A stretch of DNA of 64,000 nt from positions 11,708 through 75,707 of the forward strand of contig JACKBT010000024.1 of assembly GCA_020634415.1 (NCBI GenBank), given 5' to 3'. The notes below the pieces were generated by a model. That model did no database searches. It had not been told where the DNA came from and worked only from the letters and a program-made list of their open reading frames with translations. Of the stretch, positions 1 to 9,008 are shown one piece after another. Made by a program: the position numbers and the translations under genes. The first letter of the stretch is position 1; the number at the start of each line of letters is the position of its first letter. This DNA comes from Ardenticatenaceae bacterium (lineage in GTDB: Bacteria; Chloroflexota; Anaerolineae; Promineifilales; Promineifilaceae).

Positions 1-1
1 C

Positions 2-748
2 GAACTCAACGTCAATATCTTCGAGCATCTGTCTGGCGTGGACTATGGTGATTTGTCTACCGTACCAGGGTATTTGCCCGAAAGCCACGCCAAAATCACG
101 GAGCAGTTATTGCCCATTTTGGCAGCCGGTGTCACCACCATTGGTTTAGGTGGCGATCATTCCATTACACTGCCAGAGTTACGGGCAGTGGCACAGAAGC
201 ACGGGCCGGTGGGATTGGTTCATTTTGATTCGCATGGGGATGTGTGGCACAGCTATTTTGAGGGCAAGGATACACATGGCACACCCATTCGCCGCGCTGT
301 GGAGGAGGGGCTGATTGATGTGACGCGCTCCAGCCAGATTGGGCTGCGCGGCTCCACCTACGATGCCGATGATATTCAGATGTCGCGGGATTTGGGGTTT
401 CAGGTGTTTACAGCCAGTGAGGTGCGGCAGGTGGGGTTGGCTGGGGTGATAACGGCCGTTAAGCAGCGTGCCGGTGCCGGGCCATGCTTCCTCACGTTCG
501 ACATTGATTTCGTGGATCCGACATTTGCTCCGGCCACCGGCACGCCTGAGGTGGGTGGGTTTAATAGTTGGGAGTCACAATATTTGTTAAGGGGCCTGCA
601 AGGCGTGAACTTCGTCGCCTTTGATTTGGTCGAAGTGTCGCCGCCTTACGACACCCCAGGGGCCACCACCGCCTTGTTAGCCGCCACCTTGGTATATGAA
701 TTTTTAGGGCTGCTGGCAAAATCGCGGTCTGGTGACATGGCCGGGTAA
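2..748 (+). CDS. Ureohydrolase (agmatinase/arginase family), 5' cut by window edge
   Basis: Manganese-dependent ureohydrolase that splits a guanidino compound, such as agmatine, to urea and an amine. The frame is open to the first base of the window, so the true start lies outside; an internal GTG at 38 is not a convincing start. The metal-binding motifs are present in order: GGDHS, FDSHGD, and FDIDFVDP followed by an APATGTPEVGG stretch. The exact substrate (agmatine, guanidinobutyrate, arginine) cannot be told from these motifs. Its last 103 bases overlap the 3' end of the convergent SPFH gene. Confidence 0.88.
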   Translation, partial: ELNVNIFEHLSGVDYGDLSTVPGYLPESHAKITEQLLPILAAGVTTIGLGGDHSITLPELRAVAQKHGPVGLVHFDSHGDVWHSYFEGKDTHGTPIRRAVEEGLIDVTRSSQIGLRGSTYDADDIQMSRDLGFQVFTASEVRQVGLAGVITAVKQRAGAGPCFLTFDIDFVDPTFAPATGTPEVGGFNSWESQYLLRGLQGVNFVAFDLVEVSPPYDTPGATTALLAATLVYEFLGLLAKSRSGDMAG

Positions 749-1530
749 ACCAGCGTTACCCCGTTTTGGCCCATCTTGTAGATGCGCTCTAGTTCCATCA
801 GCCGCTGCATATCGCCTTCGGAGAATTGGCTGATCACTTGCTGCATCCGCGCCAAACCTTTGGCTTCCGTTTCCATTTGCAGATGGTGCTCGTGTGCCGC
901 TTCTAGGGCCTTTTTCACATGGGGCGGCAGTTCGATGGCCCCAATCATTACACTGGCAATCTCAAAGCCAAGTACAGCCAATCTTTGCGCCACTAACTCT
1001 TTTACCTGGCGTTCCAGTCGTTTGTGTGTACCCGGCTGCGTCAGATGCTCGATGGTGTATTCGCCGATGATGTGCTGCAAGCTGTTGTTCATGAAGTTTT
1101 GGGCGATAACGGCCGCTTTCGTCGGCAAACTTCGTGCTAATTTGGGCCAACTTGCCGGATCCGTCTTAAACGGATTCAAACTGTAGGTGAGTGACCAATC
1201 TACACTGAGTGAAATGCCGCCAATGGTTTGCAAGCCCTGGCTGCAGCCTTTCACCGAGGTGGGCGCAGTTGAAATAGTTTCTACCACTTCCTCCAAAAAG
1301 GGCGTGAGGCGGTGATGGCCTGTGGGTAAGAAGCGGCTGAAAGCACGGCGTTCCGCATGATAAACGACAGCGATTTCCATTTCGGGAACGCGAATGTAAG
1401 ACCATTGATAAAGATACCAGATGAGAAAGAGGGAGGTGAGGAGAACGGCCGTTACCCCCATGCCCGTTAATCCCCACAAAATGCCTGCTACTAGCGTTGC
1501 TCCCGCAATTGCTACCGTAAACTTAAACAT
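646..1530 (-). CDS. SPFH/Band-7 domain membrane protein
   Basis: A 294-residue protein with two hydrophobic segments at the N-terminus (about residues 5-42), then a Band-7/SPFH core with the usual pattern of a regulated membrane anchor, a beta-rich domain and a charged helical tail (about residues 215-250, AHEHHLQMETEAKG). Such proteins form oligomeric scaffolds in the membrane, like stomatin. AGGAG sits 8-9 bases before the ATG. Transcription probably starts near 1613 from a consensus promoter carrying two operators. The last 103 bases overlap the convergent ureohydrolase gene, so the two mRNAs are complementary at their 3' ends. Confidence 0.82.
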   Translation of the reverse strand: MFKFTVAIAGATLVAGILWGLTGMGVTAVLLTSLFLIWYLYQWSYIRVPEMEIAVVYHAERRAFSRFLPTGHHRLTPFLEEVVETISTAPTSVKGCSQGLQTIGGISLSVDWSLTYSLNPFKTDPASWPKLARSLPTKAAVIAQNFMNNSLQHIIGEYTIEHLTQPGTHKRLERQVKELVAQRLAVLGFEIASVMIGAIELPPHVKKALEAAHEHHLQMETEAKGLARMQQVISQFSEGDMQRLMELERIYKMGQNGVTLVYPAMSPDRDFASSPKNSYTKVAANKAVVAPGVS

Positions 1531-1592
1531 GATTCAACTCCTGTGACCATCTTTGATGATTATCAAAGAACCTAATTGATGCCAATACGATT

Positions 1593-1648
1593 AGTGTATT
1601 TATCACACTTATACGAGGCATTATAGTGTCATAATCACACTTTGTCAA
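1593..1648 (-). promoter_or_regulatory. Consensus sigma-70 promoter with two palindromic operators (SPFH gene)
   Basis: On the minus strand TTGACA (1648-1643) and TATAAT (1625-1620) are separated by exactly 17 bases, a perfect consensus promoter. The palindrome AGTGT-N7-ACACT occurs twice, at 1625-1641 inside the -35/-10 spacer and at 1593-1609 just after the expected start near 1613. The copies are 32 bp apart, about three helical turns, and match at 14 of 17 positions (AGTGTGATAAATACACT and AGTGTGATTATGACACT). The placement fits repression by a dimeric regulator. No regulator gene lies beside it. Confidence 0.82.
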
Positions 1649-1752
1649 CCACCAACTTCACTGGCCCCATATTCCCATCTTTCCGATTCAACCCTCACCG
1701 TTTATAATCAAATCAACCTCGGCTTATCAGACATAATAAAAGGAGTAAACTC

Positions 1753-2481
1753 ATGTTGAAAAATGGCTCATTTACGGAAGGTTGGATAGACGTGCAGGCC
1801 CCTTATGGCTACTTAATCAACCAGGAACCGAATGGGTGGCACTTGCGTTGGCTGGATGTAGGCGAAGACCTTTTTGGGTCTGGTGATAAGGCGACGGGGG
1901 TGCCTGAATGTGTCCACAAATTGGCACGTCAGTTGCCCGGCAACGAGCAGTTGGGGGCCAAAGATGCCCTTATTTTGGAAGGAGACACAACCTACAAAAT
2001 ATTCAACTCGGGAGCAGCCTTTGGGGCCGAGCTTTCGCAAACGGTGACGGGTTTGCAGCCAGGCAGCCAGGCCACGTTGACAACCCCTGTGTTGGTAGTG
2101 CTGTATAAAGACACAGACCCCTACGCGGCCGAATCGGGTGTGTGGATCAATGGTGAAGGGCATTGGGTGAACAGCCATGATATGGGTGGCAGCCGCCAAT
2201 GGCATTACCACAAAACTGAGGTGACTGTACCTGCTGATGGCACAATTGAGATTATGATTCGGGTGAAAAGCAAGTGGCAAGCACCCAAAGATTTCTTCAT
2301 TGATGGCATCAAATTGGAAGCTACGCCCGCTGGTTCGGTACCCGCCACCACAACACCAACAACTGCCAGCATACTGCGCGTCAGTGTACCCGCAGGCGTA
2401 CAAGTGATCACCACCGCGAGCAATGACCCTAATGTGGTTACAATTTCGCTGCCAGAGGGTATGCAGATTGAGTATGTTTAG
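1753..2481 (+). CDS. Hypothetical protein with CBM-like beta-sandwich
   Basis: A 242-residue protein without a signal peptide. Residues 1-190 look like a carbohydrate-binding-module-type jelly roll (N-terminal NGSFTEGW, Gly/Trp-rich strands, C-terminal strand ending FFIDGIKLEA). A Thr/Pro-rich linker (about 195-208) leads to a short beta-rich tail. The start ATG is preceded by AGGAG at a good distance. I do not recognise a specific family; sugar or peptide binding is inference from the fold pattern. It probably stands alone or is read with the 2H phosphoesterase 21 bp downstream. Confidence 0.7.
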   Translation: MLKNGSFTEGWIDVQAPYGYLINQEPNGWHLRWLDVGEDLFGSGDKATGVPECVHKLARQLPGNEQLGAKDALILEGDTTYKIFNSGAAFGAELSQTVTGLQPGSQATLTTPVLVVLYKDTDPYAAESGVWINGEGHWVNSHDMGGSRQWHYHKTEVTVPADGTIEIMIRVKSKWQAPKDFFIDGIKLEATPAGSVPATTTPTTASILRVSVPAGVQVITTASNDPNVVTISLPEGMQIEYV

Positions 2482-2502
2482 TGAGCATGCCCAGATGCTT
2501 TT

Positions 2503-3051
2503 ATGAAGCAGGGTGATTATCGCATTTTTGTGGAGGCGTTTCCGGTGGGGGAGGGGGCCGACCGGATTCAGGCGGTACGTGAACGGTACGATTGGAAGAC
2601 ATCGCAAATTACCGCGCCGCATGTGACGTTGGCGGGTACATATTGGCGCACGGGGCCGCCAACGGCCGTTCACGAAGCCAATCTTATCGCCAAATTGCAT
2701 GAAATTTCGTGTAGTAGCGCGTTTGATCTGACGCTGGGTGGCATCAAAACGTTCGGGCAGCGTGTGGTGTACCTGGATGTGGCGATTACGCCGGCTTTAA
2801 CGGCCGTTCGTCAGCACCTGCTGCATCTCATGGGGCCAGATAAGCACCACCATTGGACACCCCATCTCACATTAGCCATGCGGCTAAAACCGGAGGGTGT
2901 AAAGCAGATGGTCGAGGAATTGAAGGCAGAGGAGTGGGAAAACGGGCGTTTTACCTTCCCCATTCATGAACTGCACCTGATGCAGCGGGGGGGTAATGAC
3001 CCCGCCTGGCGCTCTATTGCCCAATATCAATTAATTGTGAGTAACTCATAA
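2503..3051 (+). CDS. 2'-5' RNA ligase family (2H phosphoesterase)
   Basis: A 182-residue 2H-superfamily protein with two HxTL motifs, HVTL at residue 40 and HLTL at residue 121. These form the bilobed active site of cyclic phosphodiesterases and RNA 2'-5' ligases. Members act on 2',3'-cyclic phosphates or 2'-5' linked RNA; the substrate cannot be predicted here. It starts 21 bp after the CBM-like gene with no obvious promoter between, so the two may be cotranscribed. Confidence 0.85.
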   Translation: MKQGDYRIFVEAFPVGEGADRIQAVRERYDWKTSQITAPHVTLAGTYWRTGPPTAVHEANLIAKLHEISCSSAFDLTLGGIKTFGQRVVYLDVAITPALTAVRQHLLHLMGPDKHHHWTPHLTLAMRLKPEGVKQMVEELKAEEWENGRFTFPIHELHLMQRGGNDPAWRSIAQYQLIVSNS

Positions 3052-3089
3052 AATAATGGTTTTTCGCCGAACTATACGCAAATTTTGTG

Positions 3090-3992
3090 TCAACCGAGGT
3101 TGACAATTGCGCGGGATTTGCGGTTGATGAGGGCAATTCCGGCAATGATCAGGCCGACACCGATGAGCATGACGGCCGTTATCTGTTCATCCAACAGCAG
3201 CCAGCCGCCAAAACCAGTTACAATGGGCATCACGTAGGAGGTCATGGCGGCGGCCGTCGCCCCAAAACGCTTGATATTGTAGAAAGAGAGCATCATGCCC
3301 AAAAATGTGCCTATAAAAGCGGCATAAGCTAAGGCCAAATAGCCGGTTGTGGTTACAGGGGTTAAATCGAAGCCGAAGAAGAGGATGGACAAGGGCATAA
3401 CGACCAATGAGGCTACAAACATACGGATGCTGGCGACATCAAAAGCGTCCATCGCCTGCATATGTTTGCGGGCGTAAATGGTCATGCTGCTGCCACAGAG
3501 CATGGAGATGGCGATAAGTAGGTAGCCCATCCAGGCACTTTGGCCCACATCGGACAGCCCAGTTTCACCGCGCACGGCTAACAGAGCCGCGCCGCTTAAG
3601 GCCAGGAAGACTCCGATGGCTTTGCGCCGGGTCAACAGCTCGTCTGACAAGAAGAAATGGGCAAAGATGATGGTGAGGGCGGGGTTGGTGGTGAGCAGGA
3701 TGGAGGTGATGCCGCTGGATAGATATTGCAGGGAGGAGACGATGGCGGTCATGGGAACGGCCGTTCCCAACACCCCCAACAAAATCGCATGCCGCCAAAC
3801 CTGCCTATCTCGCGGCCACTGGCGCTGCCGCGACAGGGCGTATACAGACAAATGCGCCAGGCTGGCTAAACTGAGACGCAGACCAATGTAGGTGGTGGGG
3901 TGAAATTGACCGACGCTGAAACGAGAGGCGATGAGTGTGGACCCCCAAAAAAAGCCAAGAATAATGATATAGGGCAGGGCTTGTACAGTCAC
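3090..3992 (-). CDS. EamA/DMT-family transporter
   Basis: Drug/metabolite transporter of about 300 residues with ten predicted membrane segments in two EamA halves; the first begins LPYIIILGFFWGSTLIASRF and the second follows the ARKHMQAMDAF loop. I place the start at the GTG at 3992 because GGAG lies six bases upstream and the length matches the family. A longer open frame reaching 4163 would run through the repeat at 4014-4071 and into the next gene. The substrate is unknown; relatives export amino acids or small metabolites. Confidence 0.88.
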   Translation of the reverse strand: MTVQALPYIIILGFFWGSTLIASRFSVGQFHPTTYIGLRLSLASLAHLSVYALSRQRQWPRDRQVWRHAILLGVLGTAVPMTAIVSSLQYLSSGITSILLTTNPALTIIFAHFFLSDELLTRRKAIGVFLALSGAALLAVRGETGLSDVGQSAWMGYLLIAISMLCGSSMTIYARKHMQAMDAFDVASIRMFVASLVVMPLSILFFGFDLTPVTTTGYLALAYAAFIGTFLGMMLSFYNIKRFGATAAAMTSYVMPIVTGFGGWLLLDEQITAVMLIGVGLIIAGIALINRKSRAIVNLG

Positions 3993-4013
3993 AAAATGCT
4001 CCGTTATAAATAG

Positions 4014-4071
4014 ATTGGAGATTAGAGATGGGCGATTAACAGTCTCTAATCGCTCATCTCTAATCTCCTTT
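4014..4071. repeat. Heptamer inverted repeat (GAGACT family)
   Basis: Tandem 7-mers of the type GGAGATT/AGAGATG on one arm face the complementary TCTCTAAT/ATCTCC series on the other, in the spacer between two minus-strand genes. This is one of about eleven elements of this family in the window. The RNA could fold into a long hairpin. Confidence 0.8.
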
Positions 4072-4116
4072 GCAGAATGACGGGGATTATAGAGTGACTG
4101 GAAGAAGGAGCCAATT

Positions 4117-4743
4117 TTAGGGCATGGCGCAGAGGAACCAATTCGGCCGTTTTTGCACCACATATTGCCAGCCGCTGTGCCAATTAGCGGACGAGGGCAG
4201 TTGGTTGTTACCGGCGTATAGGTAGCCGGTTGTCTGGGAGGTGGTACGGCTGGTGAAGAAGATGTAGGTGGCTTCGGCTTGGCGGCTTATGTGGATACGG
4301 CCGTTTACCGACAAATAGCCATACGTATCGGGCAACTGCGCTTCGCCCATCGCCCCCGCCGAAATCTGCCCCGCTTCCACCAGGCGCACCACTTCATTGT
4401 AATCATCCCAACGCCATTGAAAGCGTAGGTCTTGCCATATTTCAGCAAAAGGCACCAAATACACAACCAGCAAGGTGCTGATATTGATGAACAGGGGAAT
4501 AGCCGCCAGTTTGAGATTGATGGGGCCGCTGTAACGCACGTAGAGGGCCGAGGCCAGCGTGAGGGCAATGACGCTGGCGGTAATGATGCTCAGGAGCGGG
4601 TCGGCCCATTGGCTGGTGGGGTCAATGACGATGATGCGGCGAACGGCCGTTGCCACCACCGCTCCAAACCCTAACCAGGCCGACACCACACCCAACACCG
4701 GAAACTCCTGTCTCTCTTCAGGATAGTAAGGATAACTGCTCAT
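4117..4743 (-). CDS. Hypothetical membrane protein (3 TM)
   Basis: A 208-residue protein with three hydrophobic segments in the first 120 residues and a soluble C-terminal half (about 120-208) rich in Gly, Ser and aromatic residues. GGGAGGA precedes the ATG. I recognise no family. It lies in a minus-strand cluster with the DUF1361 and VanZ-like genes upstream and the EamA transporter downstream, each separated by short repeat-bearing spacers. Confidence 0.7.
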   Translation of the reverse strand: MSSYPYYPEERQEFPVLGVVSAWLGFGAVVATAVRRIIVIDPTSQWADPLLSIITASVIALTLASALYVRYSGPINLKLAAIPLFINISTLLVVYLVPFAEIWQDLRFQWRWDDYNEVVRLVEAGQISAGAMGEAQLPDTYGYLSVNGRIHISRQAEATYIFFTSRTTSQTTGYLYAGNNQLPSSANWHSGWQYVVQKRPNWFLCAMP

Positions 4744-4760
4744 ACGATCCTCCCAAGCAA

Positions 4761-4812
4761 GTAATGGGGGAATTGCGAAGTGACTCCAATTCCTCCATTA
4801 CCCAATTACCAA
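4761..4812. repeat. Intergenic inverted repeat with AATTACC heptamers
   Basis: Arms GTAATGGGGGAATTG (4761-4775) and CAATTCCTCCATTAC (4787-4801) pair with one mismatch around an 11-base loop. Tandem CCAATTA units follow up to the stop codon of the DUF1361 gene. It fills the spacer between two minus-strand membrane-protein genes. Confidence 0.7.
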
Positions 4813-5484
4813 TTACTCTCGCGCCAATTCCAACGACAAACGCGGCATAGAAACCATAATCACGTAAGCAAAAATAGAGATGAGGCTCAACAAAGCTGTG
4901 ACGACAAAGGCTTTGAGGAAAAGTTCTGGATTCAACAGACTGTGTAATACGGTTAATGGATTGGTGAAAACATCCCAACTATTCCAACGTAGAAAACGGC
5001 CGATATACACTCCCAATCCACTCAACCCCAATATCATCACCACAAACAGCCAGCCCACACGCCAGCCAAAACGCCGCACCACCAAAGCCTGCATCAAATA
5101 GAGCGACAAAAAGCCCAACAGCAAACCAGTCAGGGCAAAAGAAAAGATCATGATCGCGTCATACCAAACAGGGACAAGCTTAGAGATGTGCAAGTGCATC
5201 AAATCAGTAATCATATAAGGAGCATTGGGCAAAAAGAGCAGCCACAAACTGCCCAACGGCAGCAGCAGCCAGAGCCGCTGGCGCAGTTCATAGGCCATCA
5301 GCGCCAATAAAAACGGCAGCCAGGCCAAAAACAGATTCCACACCAGAAAAATATAGGTCGGATAGCCAGCATATGAAATGCGCACGGCCAGCATACTGAC
5401 AGACAAACCAGAGGCCAGCAGCAAAGCGGCCGTTATCCGTGCTTTGTGATTGGTTAGTAGTTGTTTGGATAACATAGAACTCAA
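4813..5484 (-). CDS. DUF1361 membrane protein
   Basis: A 223-residue integral membrane protein with about seven hydrophobic segments. The DUF1361 signatures are clear: WNLFLAWLPFLLAL, FLPNAPYMITDL, VPVWYD and GRFLRWNSWDV. The family's biochemical role is unknown. The start ATG overlaps the stop of the upstream VanZ-like gene by four bases, which implies translational coupling. Confidence 0.87.
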   Translation of the reverse strand: MSSMLSKQLLTNHKARITAALLLASGLSVSMLAVRISYAGYPTYIFLVWNLFLAWLPFLLALMAYELRQRLWLLLPLGSLWLLFLPNAPYMITDLMHLHISKLVPVWYDAIMIFSFALTGLLLGFLSLYLMQALVVRRFGWRVGWLFVVMILGLSGLGVYIGRFLRWNSWDVFTNPLTVLHSLLNPELFLKAFVVTALLSLISIFAYVIMVSMPRLSLELARE

Positions 5485-5906
5485 CTCTCCTTTTGTGATT
5501 GTTTCTGACTGAACACTTTCCAGGCTGCAAACGCCAATCCAGCCGCCACCAAATCCACACCTAAATCAAAAAACTCATTGGTGCTAAAAAAGTGATGTTT
5601 GAAGGAAAGCAGTTGCAGAGCTTCTTGGATAAGGCCAATACTCAATAGGAAGCCGAAGTAGTGATACGGCCGTTCCCCCAACCGCGGCACAATGAGGAGA
5701 ACGGCCGTTCCCAACACCATATACAGTCCCAAATGGCCCACAACGTGCATCCCCTCCGTCGCAAACAGCCAATTCATAAACTGACCAAATCCTTGCCACT
5801 CATTCGCCAGCCAGCCATAAGGAAACAGCACCGCACCTATCAACAAGCCTGCTATCAAGATCAACTTAAAATTCCGATTCTGATACAGTTCCATCAACGC
5901 CATCAT
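5481..5906 (-). CDS. VanZ-like family membrane protein
   Basis: A 141-residue protein with four predicted membrane helices and the spaced polar residues of VanZ-like proteins: GMHVVGHLGLYMVLG, then an EALQ motif, then NEFFDLGVDLVAAGLAFAAW. Many relatives have no demonstrated role; VanZ itself gives low-level teicoplanin resistance. It is the first gene of a coupled pair with the DUF1361 gene. A second in-frame Met lies one codon after the first, so the start may move by a codon. Confidence 0.8.
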   Translation of the reverse strand: MMALMELYQNRNFKLILIAGLLIGAVLFPYGWLANEWQGFGQFMNWLFATEGMHVVGHLGLYMVLGTAVLLIVPRLGERPYHYFGFLLSIGLIQEALQLLSFKHHFFSTNEFFDLGVDLVAAGLAFAAWKVFSQKQSQKES

Positions 5907-6128
5907 CTTTCAGTACCTCCAATTGGGGAAGATCATTCACCCTTTGTTTTGTCACTGATTAGCTTACGCGATGCCTCAAACCGAAGCGATGCCTCAAACC
6001 CGGCAGCCCACGCACCTGAGTGCTTGACCTATGGGATTGGTTTAGGCGATGGTAGAATAATCAGACAAAACGTAAAACGTAAAACATAAGCTGACCCCTT
6101 ACACTTTACGCTTTACTCCTTACCACCC
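5907..6128. repeat. Divergent spacer with tandem and heptamer repeats
   Basis: This spacer separates the minus-strand VanZ-like gene from the plus-strand response regulator. It holds two copies of GCGATGCCTCAAACC (5968-5982 and 5986-6000), then AAACGTA heptamers (6067-6090) facing inverted units TTACGCT/TTACACT (6099-6124). I see no convincing promoter in it. Confidence 0.6.
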
Positions 6129-6866
6129 ATGCTAAACATTTTAATTGTTGAAGATAATCCTAAACTGCGGCCAGCCCTTAAAGCCGGTCTGGAAGGCACA
6201 GGTGATGTGCAAATTGTGTACGACTGCGACACAGGTGAGGCCGCTTTGGAATATTGCCTGGAGCAGCCCCCCGAAGCCATTTTGATGGATGTGCAGTTGG
6301 CGGGGCAGATGAATGGCGTAGAAACGGCCGTTGCCATCCGCCGCGAATTCCCCCGCTTACCCGTCGTCTTTTACTCCATCCAGGATGATGATGCCTACTA
6401 CCGCGCCTTTCGCCGCTCCGGCATCCTCAGCCACTACGCCTACGTGCGCAAATCCAACTACCTGCTGCCCCAAATGATTGTGCCCCTGCTGCGCGATGCT
6501 GTTGGCGGCCGTTCCTTCATAGACCCCGACATCGAATCCCGTGTGCAAGAAGTGCGCCACAAAGACGAACACGCCCCCATGGACCTGCTCGAACCCAACG
6601 AGCAGCAAGTAGCCCACATGGTCGCCATCGGCATGAGCAACGAACAAATCGCCACCCGCATGGGCTTCCGCGACAAACGCACCATCAGCCGCATCAACGG
6701 CCAAATCTACACCGCCTGGGGCCTCAACACCACCACCACCGACGAAAAAGTAGCCCGCACCCGCGCCGCCATCATCGTCAACAACGGCCGTCTCCTCACC
6801 TGGGACGACGACGGCATTCCCCATATGATGGATGAGCGCGGTCAGTGGGTGGAATTAGTCGAGTAA
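6129..6866 (+). CDS. NarL/LuxR-type response regulator
   Basis: Two-component response regulator of 245 residues. Residues 1-125 form a receiver domain with the acidic pocket (ED near residue 8-9), phosphoacceptor Asp54 in ILMDVQL, and a Lys near residue 108. Residues 152-205 form a helix-turn-helix of the LuxR type (LEPNEQQVAHMVAIGMSNEQ). The C-terminal tail is longer than usual and ends with WDDDGIPHMMDE. The partner kinase begins two bases after the stop, so the pair is cotranscribed and probably coupled. Targets are unknown. Confidence 0.9.
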   Translation: MLNILIVEDNPKLRPALKAGLEGTGDVQIVYDCDTGEAALEYCLEQPPEAILMDVQLAGQMNGVETAVAIRREFPRLPVVFYSIQDDDAYYRAFRRSGILSHYAYVRKSNYLLPQMIVPLLRDAVGGRSFIDPDIESRVQEVRHKDEHAPMDLLEPNEQQVAHMVAIGMSNEQIATRMGFRDKRTISRINGQIYTAWGLNTTTTDEKVARTRAAIIVNNGRLLTWDDDGIPHMMDERGQWVELVE

Positions 6867-6867
6867 A

Positions 6868-9003
6868 ATGACCCAAAACCTCCTCCTCGACTGGCCCATC
6901 TTAGCCATCTCCCTCTTCAACGCCATCCTGCTTTCCTGGCTGGGCCTCGTCGTCTTACTCAGTGCCGAGCGGCGGCGAGCCTGGGGCATTTGGTTGTCTA
7001 CCGCCGGTCTGCTCATGGGCGGCGGCTTCTTCATCAGCCACACCGTCATCTTAAACGTGGGCCTATTCGCCATTGGCCGCAGCATGATTTTGTGGTGGAC
7101 GGGCGGCCTGTTTCCCGCCATCCTCCTCCCCTTTGCCTGGTACATGATCATCCTCTGGTACAATGGCTATTGGGAAAATCGGCCGTCACCCCTCTACCAC
7201 CGTCACCGCCTCTGGGTTTGGCTCATCATCGCCGCCCTCATGGTCGGGTTAATTACCATCACCATCGGCATATTTCTCCTCAACACCCCTCGCAGCGATT
7301 TTGTCCAACTTCGCCTCTTCGTGCGCTGGTCTGTGGCCGGCATCCCCTTGCTGGCCGTCGGCTACTCCATCTATGTGGTGATGTGCATTGTGTTATCGCT
7401 GGACGCGCTGGGGCGGCCCGGCCCCTCGGTACGCATCATGGGTGATCTGGCACGGCAGCGGGCACGGCCCTGGTTAGCGGCCGTTTCCGTCATTTTGCTC
7501 TTTGTCAGCCTGTTTGTGGCTGGATTCATGCTGTGGATTGTGCAAGATTCGCGCCAGCGCACCTTTTGGGACATTTACCGCGAATCGCTCACCCGGATTG
7601 CCGCGTTCGATCTGCTCATTACCATTTTAACGGCCGTTGCCATCCTCCTCCTCGGTCAAGCCATCATCTCCTACGAAGTGTTTACCGGTAAAACCCTGCC
7701 CAGCCGCGGCCTGTGGCGGCACTGGCGGCGCGTCGTTCTTTTGGCGGTTGGTTATGGCTTCATTGTCGGCGGCAGTTTGGCCATGAATGTGCCTCAACTT
7801 TACAGCCTCCTCCTCACCACACTGCTCATGACCCTCTTCGCCGCCCTCTTTAGCTGGCGTTCCTTTGTGGATCGGGAGCGGTATATTGACAATTTACGGC
7901 CGTTTGTCACCAGCCAACGCCTCTACGACCAACTCCTCACCCCCACCGACCCCGTCAGTGTGGACATCGCCACGCCCTTCCACGTGCTGTGCGCCAGAGT
8001 GCTGGATGCCCAAGTCGCCTATCTGGCCGCACTGGGGCCATTAGCCCCATTGGTTGGCTCTCCCCTGTCATACGGCCGTTCCGCCACCGAACTGCCCGCC
8101 CTCACCCCCCTCATCAACAGCGATCCCATAGACTCCCACCAAAGCAGCCCCATCGCCATAGACCCGGAGCAGTATGGCGGGGCTGTGTGGGCCTTGCCGC
8201 TGTGGAGCGAACGCGGCCTGATTGGTCTATTTTTGTTGGGCAAAAAAAGCAGCGGTGGTCTCTACACCCAAGAGGAGATCGAAATTGCTCGCGTCAGTGG
8301 GGAACGATTGATTGATACGCAAGCCAGTGCCGAAATGGCGCGACGGCTGATGGGTTTGCAGCGGCAGCGCCTGGCCCAAACCCAAATCATTGACCAACGC
8401 ACCCGCCGCACCCTCCACGACGACATCCTACCCTCACTCCAAGCCGCCATGATCACCCTGAGCGGCTCAACCGATAATCCACAAGTTTCCGAATCCCTGA
8501 ACATGCTCACCGATGCTCACCGGCAAATCTCCGACCTCCTGCACGCCATGCCCACCACCAGTGCCCCCGAAGTGGCTCGTTTGGGTCTGGTGAATGCTCT
8601 GCAACGCACCATCGCGGATGATTTTGGCCACGCTTTTGATGCGGTGGAGTGGCAGATTGCACCCGCTGTTGCTCATCAGATTGCCGCCATTCCCTCGCTT
8701 ACAGCTGAGGTTGTTTTTTATGCCGCACGGGAAGCGGTGCGTAATGCGGCTAAGTATGGGCGGGATGGCGAACGGCCGTTTCACCTCTCCATCGCCATAA
8801 ACTGGGAAGATGGGCTGGTGGTGTGTGTGGAGGATAGTGGTGTGGGGCTAACGGCCGTTTCTCCCACCAACGGCAGCGGCCAGGGTTTAGCCATCCACAG
8901 CACCATGATGGCCGTCATCGGCGGTGTGCTGACAACAGACAGTGTGCCAGGGCAATTTACCCGTGTGACGCTGACGCTGCCAACTATATCTCAACTGTCA
9001 TGA
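6868..9003 (+). CDS. Membrane histidine kinase (HisKA_3 type)
   Basis: A 711-residue sensor kinase. About nine membrane segments fill the first 340 residues; a GAF-like region follows (about 360-495). The dimerisation/phosphoacceptor helix carries RRTLHDD with His517, as in NarX/DesK-type kinases. A GHKL ATPase domain follows (EAVRNAAKYGR, VVCVEDSGVGL, GSGQGLAIHS). The multi-TM input domain suggests that it senses a membrane or membrane-soluble signal. It pairs with the response regulator just upstream. Confidence 0.9.
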   Translation: MTQNLLLDWPILAISLFNAILLSWLGLVVLLSAERRRAWGIWLSTAGLLMGGGFFISHTVILNVGLFAIGRSMILWWTGGLFPAILLPFAWYMIILWYNGYWENRPSPLYHRHRLWVWLIIAALMVGLITITIGIFLLNTPRSDFVQLRLFVRWSVAGIPLLAVGYSIYVVMCIVLSLDALGRPGPSVRIMGDLARQRARPWLAAVSVILLFVSLFVAGFMLWIVQDSRQRTFWDIYRESLTRIAAFDLLITILTAVAILLLGQAIISYEVFTGKTLPSRGLWRHWRRVVLLAVGYGFIVGGSLAMNVPQLYSLLLTTLLMTLFAALFSWRSFVDRERYIDNLRPFVTSQRLYDQLLTPTDPVSVDIATPFHVLCARVLDAQVAYLAALGPLAPLVGSPLSYGRSATELPALTPLINSDPIDSHQSSPIAIDPEQYGGAVWALPLWSERGLIGLFLLGKKSSGGLYTQEEIEIARVSGERLIDTQASAEMARRLMGLQRQRLAQTQIIDQRTRRTLHDDILPSLQAAMITLSGSTDNPQVSESLNMLTDAHRQISDLLHAMPTTSAPEVARLGLVNALQRTIADDFGHAFDAVEWQIAPAVAHQIAAIPSLTAEVVFYAAREAVRNAAKYGRDGERPFHLSIAINWEDGLVVCVEDSGVGLTAVSPTNGSGQGLAIHSTMMAVIGGVLTTDSVPGQFTRVTLTLPTISQLS

Positions 9004-9008
9004 AATTA

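Noticed and set aside
1813..2700. Minus-strand 295-codon frame opposite the CBM-like and 2H genes
   Set aside because: No ribosome site, no recognisable domain, spans two well-supported genes.
3993..4163. N-terminal extension of the EamA transporter
   Set aside because: It would translate a spacer repeat and overlap the next gene; the GTG at 3992 has a ribosome site and gives normal length.
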